Of a stretch of 23,361 nucleotides of DNA, positions 15,050-23,116 are shown in pieces. Positions within the stretch are counted from its first letter, which is position 1. Each line of letters starts with the position of its first letter. A model generated the notes under the pieces. It made no database searches, had not been told where the DNA came from, and saw only the letters and a program-made list of their open reading frames with translations. The position numbers and the translations under genes are program-made. This DNA comes from Actinomycetota bacterium. GTDB taxonomy: Bacteria; Actinomycetota; Humimicrobiia; Humimicrobiales; Humimicrobiaceae. The DNA lies in contig JALHTA010000456.1 of NCBI GenBank assembly GCA_022865545.1, positions 1-23,361 on the forward strand, written 5' to 3'.

Positions 15050-16312
15050 ATGAGTAAAAGATTATTCTCAAAAGCAAAGTTTTTAATGGTCTTTGCACTT
15101 ATTCTCGTACTTATAATAACCATTTTACCCAGTACTCTAAGCGGTGGTTCGGCAGAGCAGGTACAAGCTTTTGTGACCAGGTTTTATGTCCAGTGCCTGG
15201 ATAGGCAACCTGATTCTGGTGGACTAAATGAATGGGTCGGAAGACTTATGAATGGTTCAAAGACGGGAGCAGATGTTGCGCATGGATTTGTATTTAGCGA
15301 AGAGTTCCTGGCAAATAATCACGGCAATGAAGCATTTCTGACTATCCTGTACAGTGCATTTTTTAACCGTCAGCCGGATGCTGAAGGCTATAATGCATGG
15401 CTTAGCCGTATGGCAGGGGGTATGAACAGGGAAAAAGTACTTGATGGTTTCTTAAAATCGCAGGAATTTGCACAATTATGTGCAGATTTTGGTATTACAC
15501 CGTATGCCGGGGCACCTGTGGCCGTTGCATCTACCGGAGGATTCTCATCTTCGGGAGCAACAGGATTTCATGCGGGTAGGAAAGTGAATTTCATCATCTG
15601 GGGAGATGACAGTGCTGCTGACCGTGCGGGAGGCAGAGTAAGCGGAAGAACAGATATCAATCTCTTTGTCCATCTTAACCTTGATACCAGAAAAGCATAT
15701 ATAGTGACCATTCCGAGAGATACCTGGTTCGGCGGAAGGAAGATAAACGGATATCATGCTGTTGGAGGACATGATTATGCCGTTGGAAAGTTCGAACAGT
15801 TTGTAGGCGGTAAGATAGATTTTTATGCAATTACAGACTTTGATGGTTTTCCACCACTTATCGACTGGATGGGTGGAGTAACTGTTACCGTAGAGGAAAA
15901 TATTGCTGACGGCTTTTCCGGATGCTATCTGGGTCCGGGGGTCCATCATTTAAATGGTTCACAGGCTCTGGCCCTTACACGTGCAAGAAAAGGCAGGACG
16001 CTATATGGCGGAGGAGCTTATGCAAGGGAAAAACAATCTGCTATGATGATAGCCGAACTTCTTCTTCAAAAGAAGGGTATGGTTAATTCCGGAAACCTCG
16101 GTTCCTTTATGGGGACACTTGGACAGTTTATCTATACCAATATCTCAATGGCCCAGGCAGCAGAGATACTTCCAGTACTTCTTTCTATGAATAGGGGAGA
16201 TATCATGGTAACTACATTTAATTCATGGCCGCAGTGGTTCGGAAAATCAAGTGCAGTTGGCTATAATGAAGCAGAGAAGAATGCATTTTTCCAGAATATA
16301 TTAAACCAGTAA
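15050..16312 (+). CDS. Membrane-anchored DUF4214-LCP (LytR-CpsA-Psr) fusion protein
   Basis: LCP enzymes transfer lipid-linked glycopolymers to peptidoglycan or other envelope acceptors outside the membrane. Residues 11-30 form one hydrophobic helix (anchor or uncleaved signal). Two repeats of a DUF4214-like unit follow (about 37-90 and 93-140), each with the (L/F)xRQPDxxGxNxW pattern. A Gly/Ser/Ala linker (150-175) leads to the LCP domain (about 176-345). It has D202 in the TDINLFV strand, R223 in IPRDTW, and R311 and R313 in LTRARK, the residues that bind the pyrophosphate lipid and metal in the family. It ends at about residue 420 without the usual long C-terminal tail. AAGGGG precedes the ATG. 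The gene is monocistronic with its own promoter and terminator. DUF4214 is more familiar in cyanobacterial and secreted proteins. Confidence 0.88.
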   Translation: MSKRLFSKAKFLMVFALILVLIITILPSTLSGGSAEQVQAFVTRFYVQCLDRQPDSGGLNEWVGRLMNGSKTGADVAHGFVFSEEFLANNHGNEAFLTILYSAFFNRQPDAEGYNAWLSRMAGGMNREKVLDGFLKSQEFAQLCADFGITPYAGAPVAVASTGGFSSSGATGFHAGRKVNFIIWGDDSAADRAGGRVSGRTDINLFVHLNLDTRKAYIVTIPRDTWFGGRKINGYHAVGGHDYAVGKFEQFVGGKIDFYAITDFDGFPPLIDWMGGVTVTVEENIADGFSGCYLGPGVHHLNGSQALALTRARKGRTLYGGGAYAREKQSAMMIAELLLQKKGMVNSGNLGSFMGTLGQFIYTNISMAQAAEILPVLLSMNRGDIMVTTFNSWPQWFGKSSAVGYNEAEKNAFFQNILNQ

Positions 16313-16338
16313 AAAAAGGTAAATATATCTTGATCTAT

Positions 16339-16381
16339 AAGACTCTTTGGTCCTGAACCGGATCAAGGGGTCTTATTTTTT
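16339..16381 (+). terminator. Rho-independent terminator after the LCP gene
   Basis: A 15-bp stem (16339-16353 with 16360-16374, three G-T pairs, 6-nt loop) is followed by TATTTTTT. It lies 27 bp after the stop codon of the DUF4214-LCP gene. Confidence 0.8.
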
Positions 16382-16452
16382 CTGGTGATCATATAGAAAA
16401 TAAACCGTTTTGCCTTATAACTATTTTTACTATCTAATTTCTATATTTGAGG

Positions 16453-16458
16453 TATAAT
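16453..16458 (+). promoter_or_regulatory. Candidate -10 element for the cupin-lipoprotein-COG4091 unit
   Basis: A perfect TATAAT stands 35 bp before the cupin ATG and downstream of the LCP terminator, so a promoter is expected here. The region 17 bp upstream (CTATCT) is a poor -35 match. Confidence 0.45.
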
Positions 16459-16492
16459 CTATCATAATTTTTTAAACGAAAAGAGAGCAATT

Positions 16493-16840
16493 ATGAAGAT
16501 CAAAAATAAAGCTGAGATAAGTCCCAATATCATGGACGGAGGGGAAGTATCAGGGATAAAGTTCTATCCTATGATAACTGCAAAAGACGGAGCTTTGAAT
16601 TTTGCTATGAGATTATTCGAGATAGACCCTAATGGACATACCCCAAAGCATACGCATGGGTGGGAGCATGAAGTATTTATTGTTTCAGGCAATGGTCATG
16701 TCTTTAAGGACGGTCAGGAAATACCTATAAAAAAAGATACATTTCTCCTGGTACCGAAAGGTGAACTCCATCAATTTATTGCCGGAGATGAGGGCATGAA
16801 TATGATCTGTGTTGTTCCAAATGAGGGGCAGCCGACTTGA
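16493..16840 (+). CDS. Small single-domain cupin protein
   Basis: This 115-aa protein is a single cupin barrel. Motif 1 runs GHTPKHTHGWEHEVFIVSGNG (residues 48-68) with the likely metal ligands H53, H55 and E60. Motif 2 includes VPKGELHQF (residues 87-95) with H93. All four ligands are present, so it probably binds a divalent metal. Its reaction or ligand cannot be told from sequence; relatives include sugar isomerases, dioxygenases and sensors of small molecules. There is no signal peptide. A weak GAGAG precedes the ATG. Its stop codon overlaps the start of the next gene (TTGA), so the cupin and the lipoprotein are probably translated together. Confidence 0.88.
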   Translation: MKIKNKAEISPNIMDGGEVSGIKFYPMITAKDGALNFAMRLFEIDPNGHTPKHTHGWEHEVFIVSGNGHVFKDGQEIPIKKDTFLLVPKGELHQFIAGDEGMNMICVVPNEGQPT

Positions 16841-18138
16841 TATTAAAAAAATCTGGCAACCGGTCATTATTAAAGATCAGGAATATATTTGTTTCTGCAG
16901 TAATAATATGCTGCATCATCCTATCATCCCAGATAGTATCATGCGCCCCGGAACAGGTATTCGGCGAACTTATAATAAGCATGGAAGTAGATAGCACTAC
17001 CTTTGAACCCGAAAGTGCATGCGATAACTTCGATATTGAAGTCGATCAAATATTCGCTACGGTAGAAGTCTCGGGAGTAAAAGCTGAAGATAAGTGGAGG
17101 CTTACCTGGAAAAACCTTGGAACTGATGAGGTGATCGCTGATTCGACAAATGTCTATTCTACGCAGACCACCGGTTATATAGAGGGATTTTTCTCAAATA
17201 AACTTGTCCCCAATGGAAATGGTAATATAATTGCGGAACCGGGTGATTATTCGGTCAGTTTTTATCATAATGGCGAGCTTAAGTCGACAGGTGAATTCAA
17301 GATAAACAAACCTTCTGTCGAGGTACTTGAGGTTGGTTTTTTTAAAGACATAGATGAGCAGGGAAATCCCTTAGAGGAGAGTAAAGAGTTTCTCCAGAGA
17401 GATACAATATTTGCTGCAATAAAAGTAAATTACAAATTAGAAGGCGACCAGTTTAGTATAAAATGGTATAAGGGTGAAGATGAATTTTTAGAAGATAAAA
17501 GCTTTAAAGTAGAAGAGAGTTTTTATGCTCCAGGCTATATAGTCATCAGATTGATAAATGAAGGTGGAAAAGCCTTACCGGTTGATATATACAAAGTTGA
17601 ATTATTCTATGAAGAGGAGGTCGTGGATGATTATTATTTTGATATAATTCCTGAAGAATTTTCACAGGACATATTCAGTAATGGAATAAAATATATAAAT
17701 AGTGAGTATCTACTGGAAGTAGATACTCCTAATAACTGGTCCTTTGCAGAAGAGGAGATTGAATCCGGGCTAAAGGTACGGTTTACACCGGGAGAAACCG
17801 GAAAAAATATAATTATAAATATCTGGGCGCTGGAGGAAAAGTATTCACCCGGAGAAGATGGCTATATTGATTTTGCTGATAATCTACTTGACCAGGAGGT
17901 GGTCCCGGAAGGTGAAAACGGGATTAAAAGAACGGATAGCCATAAGGTGGTCGGAAATATTGAAGTATATGAAATAGAATACAGGAACAATGAGGAAGGC
18001 GACACGGCATGGTGCACCACTTTTAACTTTTTAAAAAATGATGGTATGCTGTATCTGTTTATGAGGTCATCTGGCCTTGATTATATGGATTATGCTCAAA
18101 AAATTCTTGACCGGATGATAGGATCTCTAAAATTTTAA
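16837..18138 (+). CDS. Predicted lipoprotein of unknown function with tandem beta-rich domains
   Basis: The start is TTG at 16837, overlapping the cupin stop as TTGA; GAGGGG at 16823-16828 gives good spacing (8 nt) and supports it. A basic start and hydrophobic helix end in the lipobox IVSC, with C36 the lipidation site, so the mature protein should be anchored outside the cytoplasmic membrane. Two similar beta-rich units follow (about 45-155 and 160-272), each with a W(R/K)xxWxxxGxxE-like strand, a Tyr/Phe-rich middle and an acidic end. The C-terminal part (about 283-433, from YLLEVDTPNNWSF) resembles the PsbP/MOG1-like fold seen in many bacterial lipoproteins. The protein is strongly acidic. 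No function is assigned. The COG4091 gene follows after 19 bp. Confidence 0.85.
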   Translation: MILKKSGNRSLLKIRNIFVSAVIICCIILSSQIVSCAPEQVFGELIISMEVDSTTFEPESACDNFDIEVDQIFATVEVSGVKAEDKWRLTWKNLGTDEVIADSTNVYSTQTTGYIEGFFSNKLVPNGNGNIIAEPGDYSVSFYHNGELKSTGEFKINKPSVEVLEVGFFKDIDEQGNPLEESKEFLQRDTIFAAIKVNYKLEGDQFSIKWYKGEDEFLEDKSFKVEESFYAPGYIVIRLINEGGKALPVDIYKVELFYEEEVVDDYYFDIIPEEFSQDIFSNGIKYINSEYLLEVDTPNNWSFAEEEIESGLKVRFTPGETGKNIIINIWALEEKYSPGEDGYIDFADNLLDQEVVPEGENGIKRTDSHKVVGNIEVYEIEYRNNEEGDTAWCTTFNFLKNDGMLYLFMRSSGLDYMDYAQKILDRMIGSLKF

Positions 18139-18157
18139 GGATTTAGGATAAATACTT

Positions 18158-19528
18158 ATGCTTGGCCTTAATCAAAAATTAAAAGATATTGCCCGGGAGG
18201 GTAAGAGTATAAAAGTCGGGCTTGCGGGCCTGGGGCAGATGGGCAAGGGTCTGCTTTCCCAGATAAGGGAACTTAAGGGCATGGAAGTCCTGGCTCTTGC
18301 AGATCTTGATATAGAAAAAACAAAAAGGACTTTATCTGATCTTGGGATCTACGGGGATGATTATTTCTTCCTTGAATCAAAAAATAATTCCAGAAAAGAA
18401 TCCCTTGAAATATCCGGTATTAAACTTATAAAAAATATTTTTAGCAGTAAAGCAAAGGACCTGATAAAAGAAGCTATTACTGGCGGGAAACTCATATATT
18501 CAGACAGTCTTTCAGTTCTATTTGATATTGATGAGATCGACATCATAGTAGATGCAACAGGAAACCCCGAGACTGGGGCGTATATAGCATTAAATACAAT
18601 AGCAGCTTCAAAAAAACATCTGGTTACGCTTAATGTGGAGATGGATGTTACTATTGGTCCTATTTTAAGGGACTTTTCTGAAAAACACAGAGTTATTTAT
18701 ACATTGTCGGCTGGAGACGAGCCTCCAGCAGCCAAGGAACTTTTTGATTTTATAGATTCCCTGGGTATGGAGGTAATAGCTGCCGGTAAAGGAAAAAATA
18801 ATCCACTTGACCGTGAAGCTAATCCTACATCTCTTGCGGATTATGCAAGGGGAAAAGGCTCAAATCCCTATATGATGACTTCTTTTGTCGATGGGACCAA
18901 ATCAATGGTAGAGATGGCATGTCTTTCAAATGCAACCGGTCTTAAACCTGACTGCAGGGGGATGCATGCTGTGAGGGCAAATAAAGGAGAACTTCTTGAT
19001 ATCCTAAAACTAAAGAAACAGGGCGGCATACTTGATAATAATGGTGTAGTGGAATTTGTGATAGGGGATCTTGCTCCAGGGGTTTTCCTTGTCTATACCA
19101 CAAAAAATAAAATACTTGCAGAAGAGTTAAAGTATTTGCTAATGGGCAGTGGTCCAAATTATCTACTTTACAGGCCATATCACCTGACAAGTATGGAAAC
19201 CCCGATATCGATAGCCCGTGCATACTTCTACAATGAGCCCACGATGATACCTATAGCCGGACTTGTTTCTGAAGTGGTGACTATTGCAAAGAAGGACCTT
19301 AAAGCCGGAGACAGGATAGACCGGATAGGCGGATATACGGTATACGGTTTGATAGATGAATATGATATAGCAAAAGAACAGGGTCTACTTCCCATCGGAC
19401 TTAGTGAGGGAGCAGTGCTAAAAAGGGATATAGAAAAAAACAGACCTATAAACTATGACGATGTCGATCTTGTAAGTGATTCGCTGGTTCATATCTTAAG
19501 AAAAATTCAGGATGGTCAAGGCATATAA
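18158..19528 (+). CDS. COG4091-type protein: NAD(P)-binding homoserine-dehydrogenase-like domain plus SAF domain
   Basis: The N-terminus has a Rossmann fold with GLAGLGQMGKG (residues 22-32), followed by IVDATGNPETG. The middle carries the family's hallmark blocks GKGKNNPLDR, SFVDGTKSMVEMACL, FVIGDLAPGVF and LLYRPYHLTSMETPISIARA. The C-terminal 90 residues (VTIAKKDLKAGDRIDRIGG onward) form a SAF domain. The 456-aa length fits. COG4091 is listed as predicted homoserine dehydrogenase. One clade, DRL of Brucella abortus, is an alternative 1-deoxy-D-xylulose-5-phosphate reductoisomerase in isoprenoid synthesis, while other clades have unrelated roles. I cannot tell which clade this is. An AGGA about 9 nt upstream may serve as ribosome binding site. 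It is grouped with the lipoprotein and lies 99 bp before apbE. Confidence 0.85.
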   Translation: MLGLNQKLKDIAREGKSIKVGLAGLGQMGKGLLSQIRELKGMEVLALADLDIEKTKRTLSDLGIYGDDYFFLESKNNSRKESLEISGIKLIKNIFSSKAKDLIKEAITGGKLIYSDSLSVLFDIDEIDIIVDATGNPETGAYIALNTIAASKKHLVTLNVEMDVTIGPILRDFSEKHRVIYTLSAGDEPPAAKELFDFIDSLGMEVIAAGKGKNNPLDREANPTSLADYARGKGSNPYMMTSFVDGTKSMVEMACLSNATGLKPDCRGMHAVRANKGELLDILKLKKQGGILDNNGVVEFVIGDLAPGVFLVYTTKNKILAEELKYLLMGSGPNYLLYRPYHLTSMETPISIARAYFYNEPTMIPIAGLVSEVVTIAKKDLKAGDRIDRIGGYTVYGLIDEYDIAKEQGLLPIGLSEGAVLKRDIEKNRPINYDDVDLVSDSLVHILRKIQDGQGI

Positions 19529-19569
19529 TACAGGTCAATAATTTAAGAAAAATAATTATATTTTGATTT

Positions 19570-19618
19570 AGGAGCTTGTCCGCAAACAAGCCAAGAGACA
19601 ATTTTCGGACAGGCTCCT
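19570..19618. repeat. 49-bp palindromic element with alternative hairpins upstream of apbE
   Basis: Thirteen-base arms at 19570-19582 (AGGAGCTTGTCCG) and 19606-19618 (CGGACAGGCTCCT) pair with one G-T wobble. Inside, GCTTGT (19574-19579) can instead pair with ACAAGC (19586-19591), so two mutually exclusive hairpins are possible. Neither side has a T-run, so it is not a normal terminator. The apbE ribosome binding site begins 2 bp after the right arm. It may be a leader regulator or a small mobile (MITE- or REP-like) element. Confidence 0.55.
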
Positions 19619-19627
19619 TGAAAGGGG

Positions 19628-20671
19628 ATGATGGTGCATTTTTTGCATAATAAGGTAAAAAACCTGTTTATTATATTTACAGTATTTACTGCAGTCTTAT
19701 TAGCTCTAATGGGTTTGGTCTCATGCAAGTTCAAGATAGTGGATAAATATGAGGTGACCCGGGAGATGATGGGTACATATATCACGGTAATAGTCTATGC
19801 TGATGAAGATACCGCAGATGAAGCTATAGAAGCAGCCTTTAAACGGTTCGGTGAGATAGAATCTATCGCCTCTATATATGATGAGAATAGTGAGGCATCC
19901 AGATTGAACAATGAAGGAATTATCGAATCACCATCAAGGGAGTTAAGGGAATTAATAGAACTCTCAGTGTATTATTATAATGTTTCCGGGGGGAGTTTTG
20001 ATATAACTATCAGCCCGGTACTTGAGCTCTGGAAAGAAGGCCTGTGGATGGAAACTGAAGAAGTGCAGGCAAAAAGAGTGGAAGAGACTCTAAAGTATGT
20101 AGGTTCAGATAAAATAGTAATAGAAGATACAAAAATATATTTTAAAACCCGCGGGATGTCTATAGACCTTGGGGGGATAGCAAAGGGCTATGCAGTAGAT
20201 GAGGCCCTGAAGGTATTAACTGGTCTTGGTATAGACAATGCTCTTGTAAATGCGGGAGGTGATATCGGGACGATCGGGATAAAACCTGACGGCACCGGTT
20301 GGTTGATAGAGCTGGACAATCCATTCGATGATGATGAAGAAGATCCTGGCACCATAGAACCTCTTCCCAGCTTTATTATTAAAGAAATGGCAGTGGCAAC
20401 CTCTGGTAATTATTATAGATATTATGATCCTGAAAAGAGCGTGCACCATATTACTGATCCATTTACAGGTTATTCAGCAAATGGGTGCATAAGCGTAACA
20501 ATAATAGCCTCAAACTGCACTGAAGCAGATGTATTGGCCACTTCTGTTTTTGTAAAAGGGCCCACCCGTGGACTTAAGCTTATTGAAGAAATAGATGGAG
20601 TTGAAGGATTGATCATAGATAATGCAGGGGAAAGCACTGCTTCGACTGGACTTTCAAAATATATGAAGTAA
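19628..20671 (+). CDS. apbE: FAD:protein FMN transferase (ApbE), lipoprotein
   Basis: ApbE cleaves FAD and attaches FMN covalently to a Thr of partner proteins outside the membrane, in particular RnfG and RnfD. A hydrophobic helix ends in the lipobox GLVSC with C33 as lipidation site. The catalytic domain (about 44-340) shows MGTYITV, the RFGEIESIAS and GSFDITISPVLELW blocks, IDLGGIAKGYAVD for FAD binding, NAGGDIG, and the metal- and pyrophosphate-binding TSGNYYRYY, ITDPFTGY and EADVLATSVFV. An acidic insert DDDEED sits near residues 236-241. AAAGGGG directly abuts the ATG at 19628; the ATG at 19631 or GTG at 19634 would have more normal spacing, changing only one or two residues. rnfC follows after 35 bp. 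Confidence 0.96.
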   Translation: MMVHFLHNKVKNLFIIFTVFTAVLLALMGLVSCKFKIVDKYEVTREMMGTYITVIVYADEDTADEAIEAAFKRFGEIESIASIYDENSEASRLNNEGIIESPSRELRELIELSVYYYNVSGGSFDITISPVLELWKEGLWMETEEVQAKRVEETLKYVGSDKIVIEDTKIYFKTRGMSIDLGGIAKGYAVDEALKVLTGLGIDNALVNAGGDIGTIGIKPDGTGWLIELDNPFDDDEEDPGTIEPLPSFIIKEMAVATSGNYYRYYDPEKSVHHITDPFTGYSANGCISVTIIASNCTEADVLATSVFVKGPTRGLKLIEEIDGVEGLIIDNAGESTASTGLSKYMK

Positions 20672-20706
20672 AATAGCATGAGGTTTTTTTATTTATTCGG
20701 GGTTAA

Positions 20707-22071
20707 ATGGGGATCTTAATAAAGAAGAAAAGTAAATTCAGGGGACTTCATCTACCTGAGAATAAGATTACTTCGAAAAAACCTATTGAAGAGCTTCCAG
20801 TTTCTGAGAAAATAATACTGCCTTTAGTACAGAATATAGGTGCTCCCTGCAGCTTTCTAGTCGAAAAAGGTGATATGGTAAAAACCGGTCAGAAGATCGC
20901 CGACAGTAAGGCATATGTATCTTCACCTATCCATTCTTCTGTTTCAGGGAAAGTAAAAAAGATCTCAAAAATAATGAATCCCGCAACAAGCCAGCTAATG
21001 GATGCTGCGACCATCGAATCAGATGGCCAGGACCGTTGGGTAGACATAGAGCAGGTTTTTAATATAAACCTGTCACAGGATTACAGGCGGCTAAAGACTA
21101 TAATAGACTCTCTTAAGAAGGAAGATATACTTACGGCAGTAAGGGAAGCAGGGATCGTAGGTCTTGGAGGTGCAGCATTTCCCACTCATGTAAAACTTAA
21201 ACCCCCTCCTGAAAAGAAAATAGATACCCTCATACTTAATGGATGTGAATGCGAACCATTTATTACCTCGGACCACAGGGTAATGCTGGAATACGGAAGG
21301 CAGGTACTTGTGGGTTTATATATAATCTCAAGGGTTCTTGGCCCAAAGAATATATTTATCGCAATAGAGGATAATAAAAAGGATGCTATAACACATATTA
21401 AGGACCTTATCTTTGAGTTGACTTTTGATGATATATTTAAGATAGTATCACTTCCATCAAGGTATCCCATGGGAGCAGAAAAAACGCTTATAAAAACTGT
21501 AGTTGATAGAGCGGTGCCGATGGGAGGACTGCCGATGGATGTCGGAGTAGTTGTAAATAATGTGACTACTGCAAAAGCGATCTATGATGCATTAATAGAG
21601 GGGAAACCCCTTATAAGCAAAGTGATAACTGTTACCGGAGAATTTAAAAATCCTAAAAATGTTTTGACAAGGATCGGAACCCCGATAAGGGAGCTTATAG
21701 ACCTCTGCGGTATTAATGATGATAAGACAAATAAGGTCATCATAGGGGGACCCATGATGGGCAGTACGCTTGTAGAACTAGATTTTCCTGTTGTAAAGGG
21801 GGTTAATTGTGTTCTTGCAAGGGATAGTAGAATACCAGATGAACAAAATTGTATAAATTGCGGAAGCTGTGTAAGGATATGCCCAATGAATCTTATGCCG
21901 CTTGTCTATGCCAGGACAGTTAAAAGCGGTAGAATTGACGGGCTTTCAGATCACTATATAGAGAACTGTATAGAATGCGGTTCATGTGCATATGTATGTC
22001 CTGCAAATATACCAATAGTGGGATATATAAAGACAGGTAAGGCAATGCTTGCGAAGCAAAAAAGCAAATAG
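20707..22071 (+). CDS. rnfC: Rnf electron transport complex subunit C
   Basis: RnfC is the peripheral subunit where the Rnf complex (ferredoxin:NAD+ oxidoreductase coupled to Na+ or H+ transport) exchanges electrons with NAD(H). The N-terminus has the family FRGLHLPENK block, then a barrel-sandwich hybrid region (GAPCSFLVEKGDMVKTGQKI). The Complex I 51-kDa-like domain follows with GLGGAAFPTHVKL and GCECEPFITSDHR. At the C-terminus, two [4Fe-4S] clusters are bound by C382, C385, C388 and C392 and by C421, C424, C427 and C431. At 454 aa it has the compact clostridial-type length without the long repeat tail of proteobacterial RnfC. GGGG about 5 nt before the ATG serves as ribosome binding site. 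Confidence 0.97.
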   Translation: MGILIKKKSKFRGLHLPENKITSKKPIEELPVSEKIILPLVQNIGAPCSFLVEKGDMVKTGQKIADSKAYVSSPIHSSVSGKVKKISKIMNPATSQLMDAATIESDGQDRWVDIEQVFNINLSQDYRRLKTIIDSLKKEDILTAVREAGIVGLGGAAFPTHVKLKPPPEKKIDTLILNGCECEPFITSDHRVMLEYGRQVLVGLYIISRVLGPKNIFIAIEDNKKDAITHIKDLIFELTFDDIFKIVSLPSRYPMGAEKTLIKTVVDRAVPMGGLPMDVGVVVNNVTTAKAIYDALIEGKPLISKVITVTGEFKNPKNVLTRIGTPIRELIDLCGINDDKTNKVIIGGPMMGSTLVELDFPVVKGVNCVLARDSRIPDEQNCINCGSCVRICPMNLMPLVYARTVKSGRIDGLSDHYIENCIECGSCAYVCPANIPIVGYIKTGKAMLAKQKSK

Positions 22072-22144
22072 TAATTAATATAATAATTGATAGACCTGGT
22101 CCTTTTAAGAGAGTGCTTTAAAAAGGTTCTGGAACGGTTATACG

Positions 22145-23116
22145 ATGAATAATAAAAAGAAAGATATGGATATGGGAAGCAAGATGCTGATAACCCACGC
22201 CCCACATATATGGAGGGGTTTTTCCATAAACAGGATCATGTATATTGTAGTAATGGCCCTTATCTTTCCCGCAGCTGCGGCTGTTTATTTCTTTGGATAT
22301 TACAGCCTTATCCTTATTGCTGTCTGTATTTCAACAACGGTCCTTACTGAATATACAATCAAAAAACTCAGGCATAAACGCTTTATAATGGACGGGAGTG
22401 CCGTGATCACCGGACTACTATTTGCACTCATTCTTCCTCCAAGACTTCCAATATGGATGACAATTGTCGGTGCAGCATTTTCAATTGCAATCGCCAAGGA
22501 AGCATTTGGCGGACTTGGCTATAATATATTTAATCCGGCCCTGGTAGGGCGTGCTTTTCTTTCAGTATGTTTCCCGCGGGAGATGACTACATGGGTATTA
22601 CCCTCATATTTTAATATGGATGCTGTAACCGGGGCGTCACCGCTGAGTGAAAGCTTTGCTGCCCAGGGAGATAAACTGACTTTATATAAGGACCTTCTTT
22701 TTGGAAATACTTCAGGTTCTATGGGAGAGACTTCTGCCCTGCTTATCATTATAGGTGGGATAGTGCTTTTGCTTTTTAGGATAATAGACTGGAGAATACC
22801 TGTCTTTTATCTGGGTACAGTAGCACTTGGTTCACTGATGCTTGGAGAGGATATCGTCTTCCAGCTTCTTGCCGGGGGACTAATGATAGGAGCATTCTTT
22901 ATGGCCACAGATTATGCTACATCCCCTGTGATGGGAAATGGCAGGATAATCTTTGCAGTTGGCATAGGAATATTGACGGTACTGTTCAGGAATTTTGGAC
23001 CGATGCCGGAAGGGGTCTGTTTTTCTATCCTTATTATGAATGCTTTTACTCCGCTTATTGATAGATATATTAAACCTAAACCATTTGGATACCAGGGGAA
23101 AAAGAAAAATGCTTAA
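22145..23116 (+). CDS. rnfD: Rnf electron transport complex subunit D
   Basis: RnfD is an integral membrane subunit that carries covalent FMN and helps form the ion path. Hydrophobic segments are evident at about residues 31-50, 52-70, 85-98, 103-116, 190-210, 220-235, 237-255 and 265-285. The flavinylation motif is DAVTGASPL, with T162 the expected FMN-bearing threonine, the target of ApbE. GGLGYNIFNPALVGRAFL is a strong family block. The 323-aa length is normal. The ATG at 22145 has only a weak GGAACGG upstream; the ATG at residue 14 with GGGAAG before it is an alternative. The stop overlaps rnfG by 8 bp (ATGCTTAA), so the two are coupled. Confidence 0.96.
   Translation: MNNKKKDMDMGSKMLITHAPHIWRGFSINRIMYIVVMALIFPAAAAVYFFGYYSLILIAVCISTTVLTEYTIKKLRHKRFIMDGSAVITGLLFALILPPRLPIWMTIVGAAFSIAIAKEAFGGLGYNIFNPALVGRAFLSVCFPREMTTWVLPSYFNMDAVTGASPLSESFAAQGDKLTLYKDLLFGNTSGSMGETSALLIIIGGIVLLLFRIIDWRIPVFYLGTVALGSLMLGEDIVFQLLAGGLMIGAFFMATDYATSPVMGNGRIIFAVGIGILTVLFRNFGPMPEGVCFSILIMNAFTPLIDRYIKPKPFGYQGKKKNA

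Noticed and set aside
16685..16997. Alternative open frames on both strands overlapping the cupin/lipoprotein junction
   Set aside because: The two overlapping plus-strand genes have a good ribosome binding site, a lipobox and cupin motifs; the other frames have none.
22090..22130. Imperfect hairpin between rnfC and rnfD
   Set aside because: The stem has a bulge and mismatches and no T-run; it is too weak to call a terminator inside an expected operon.
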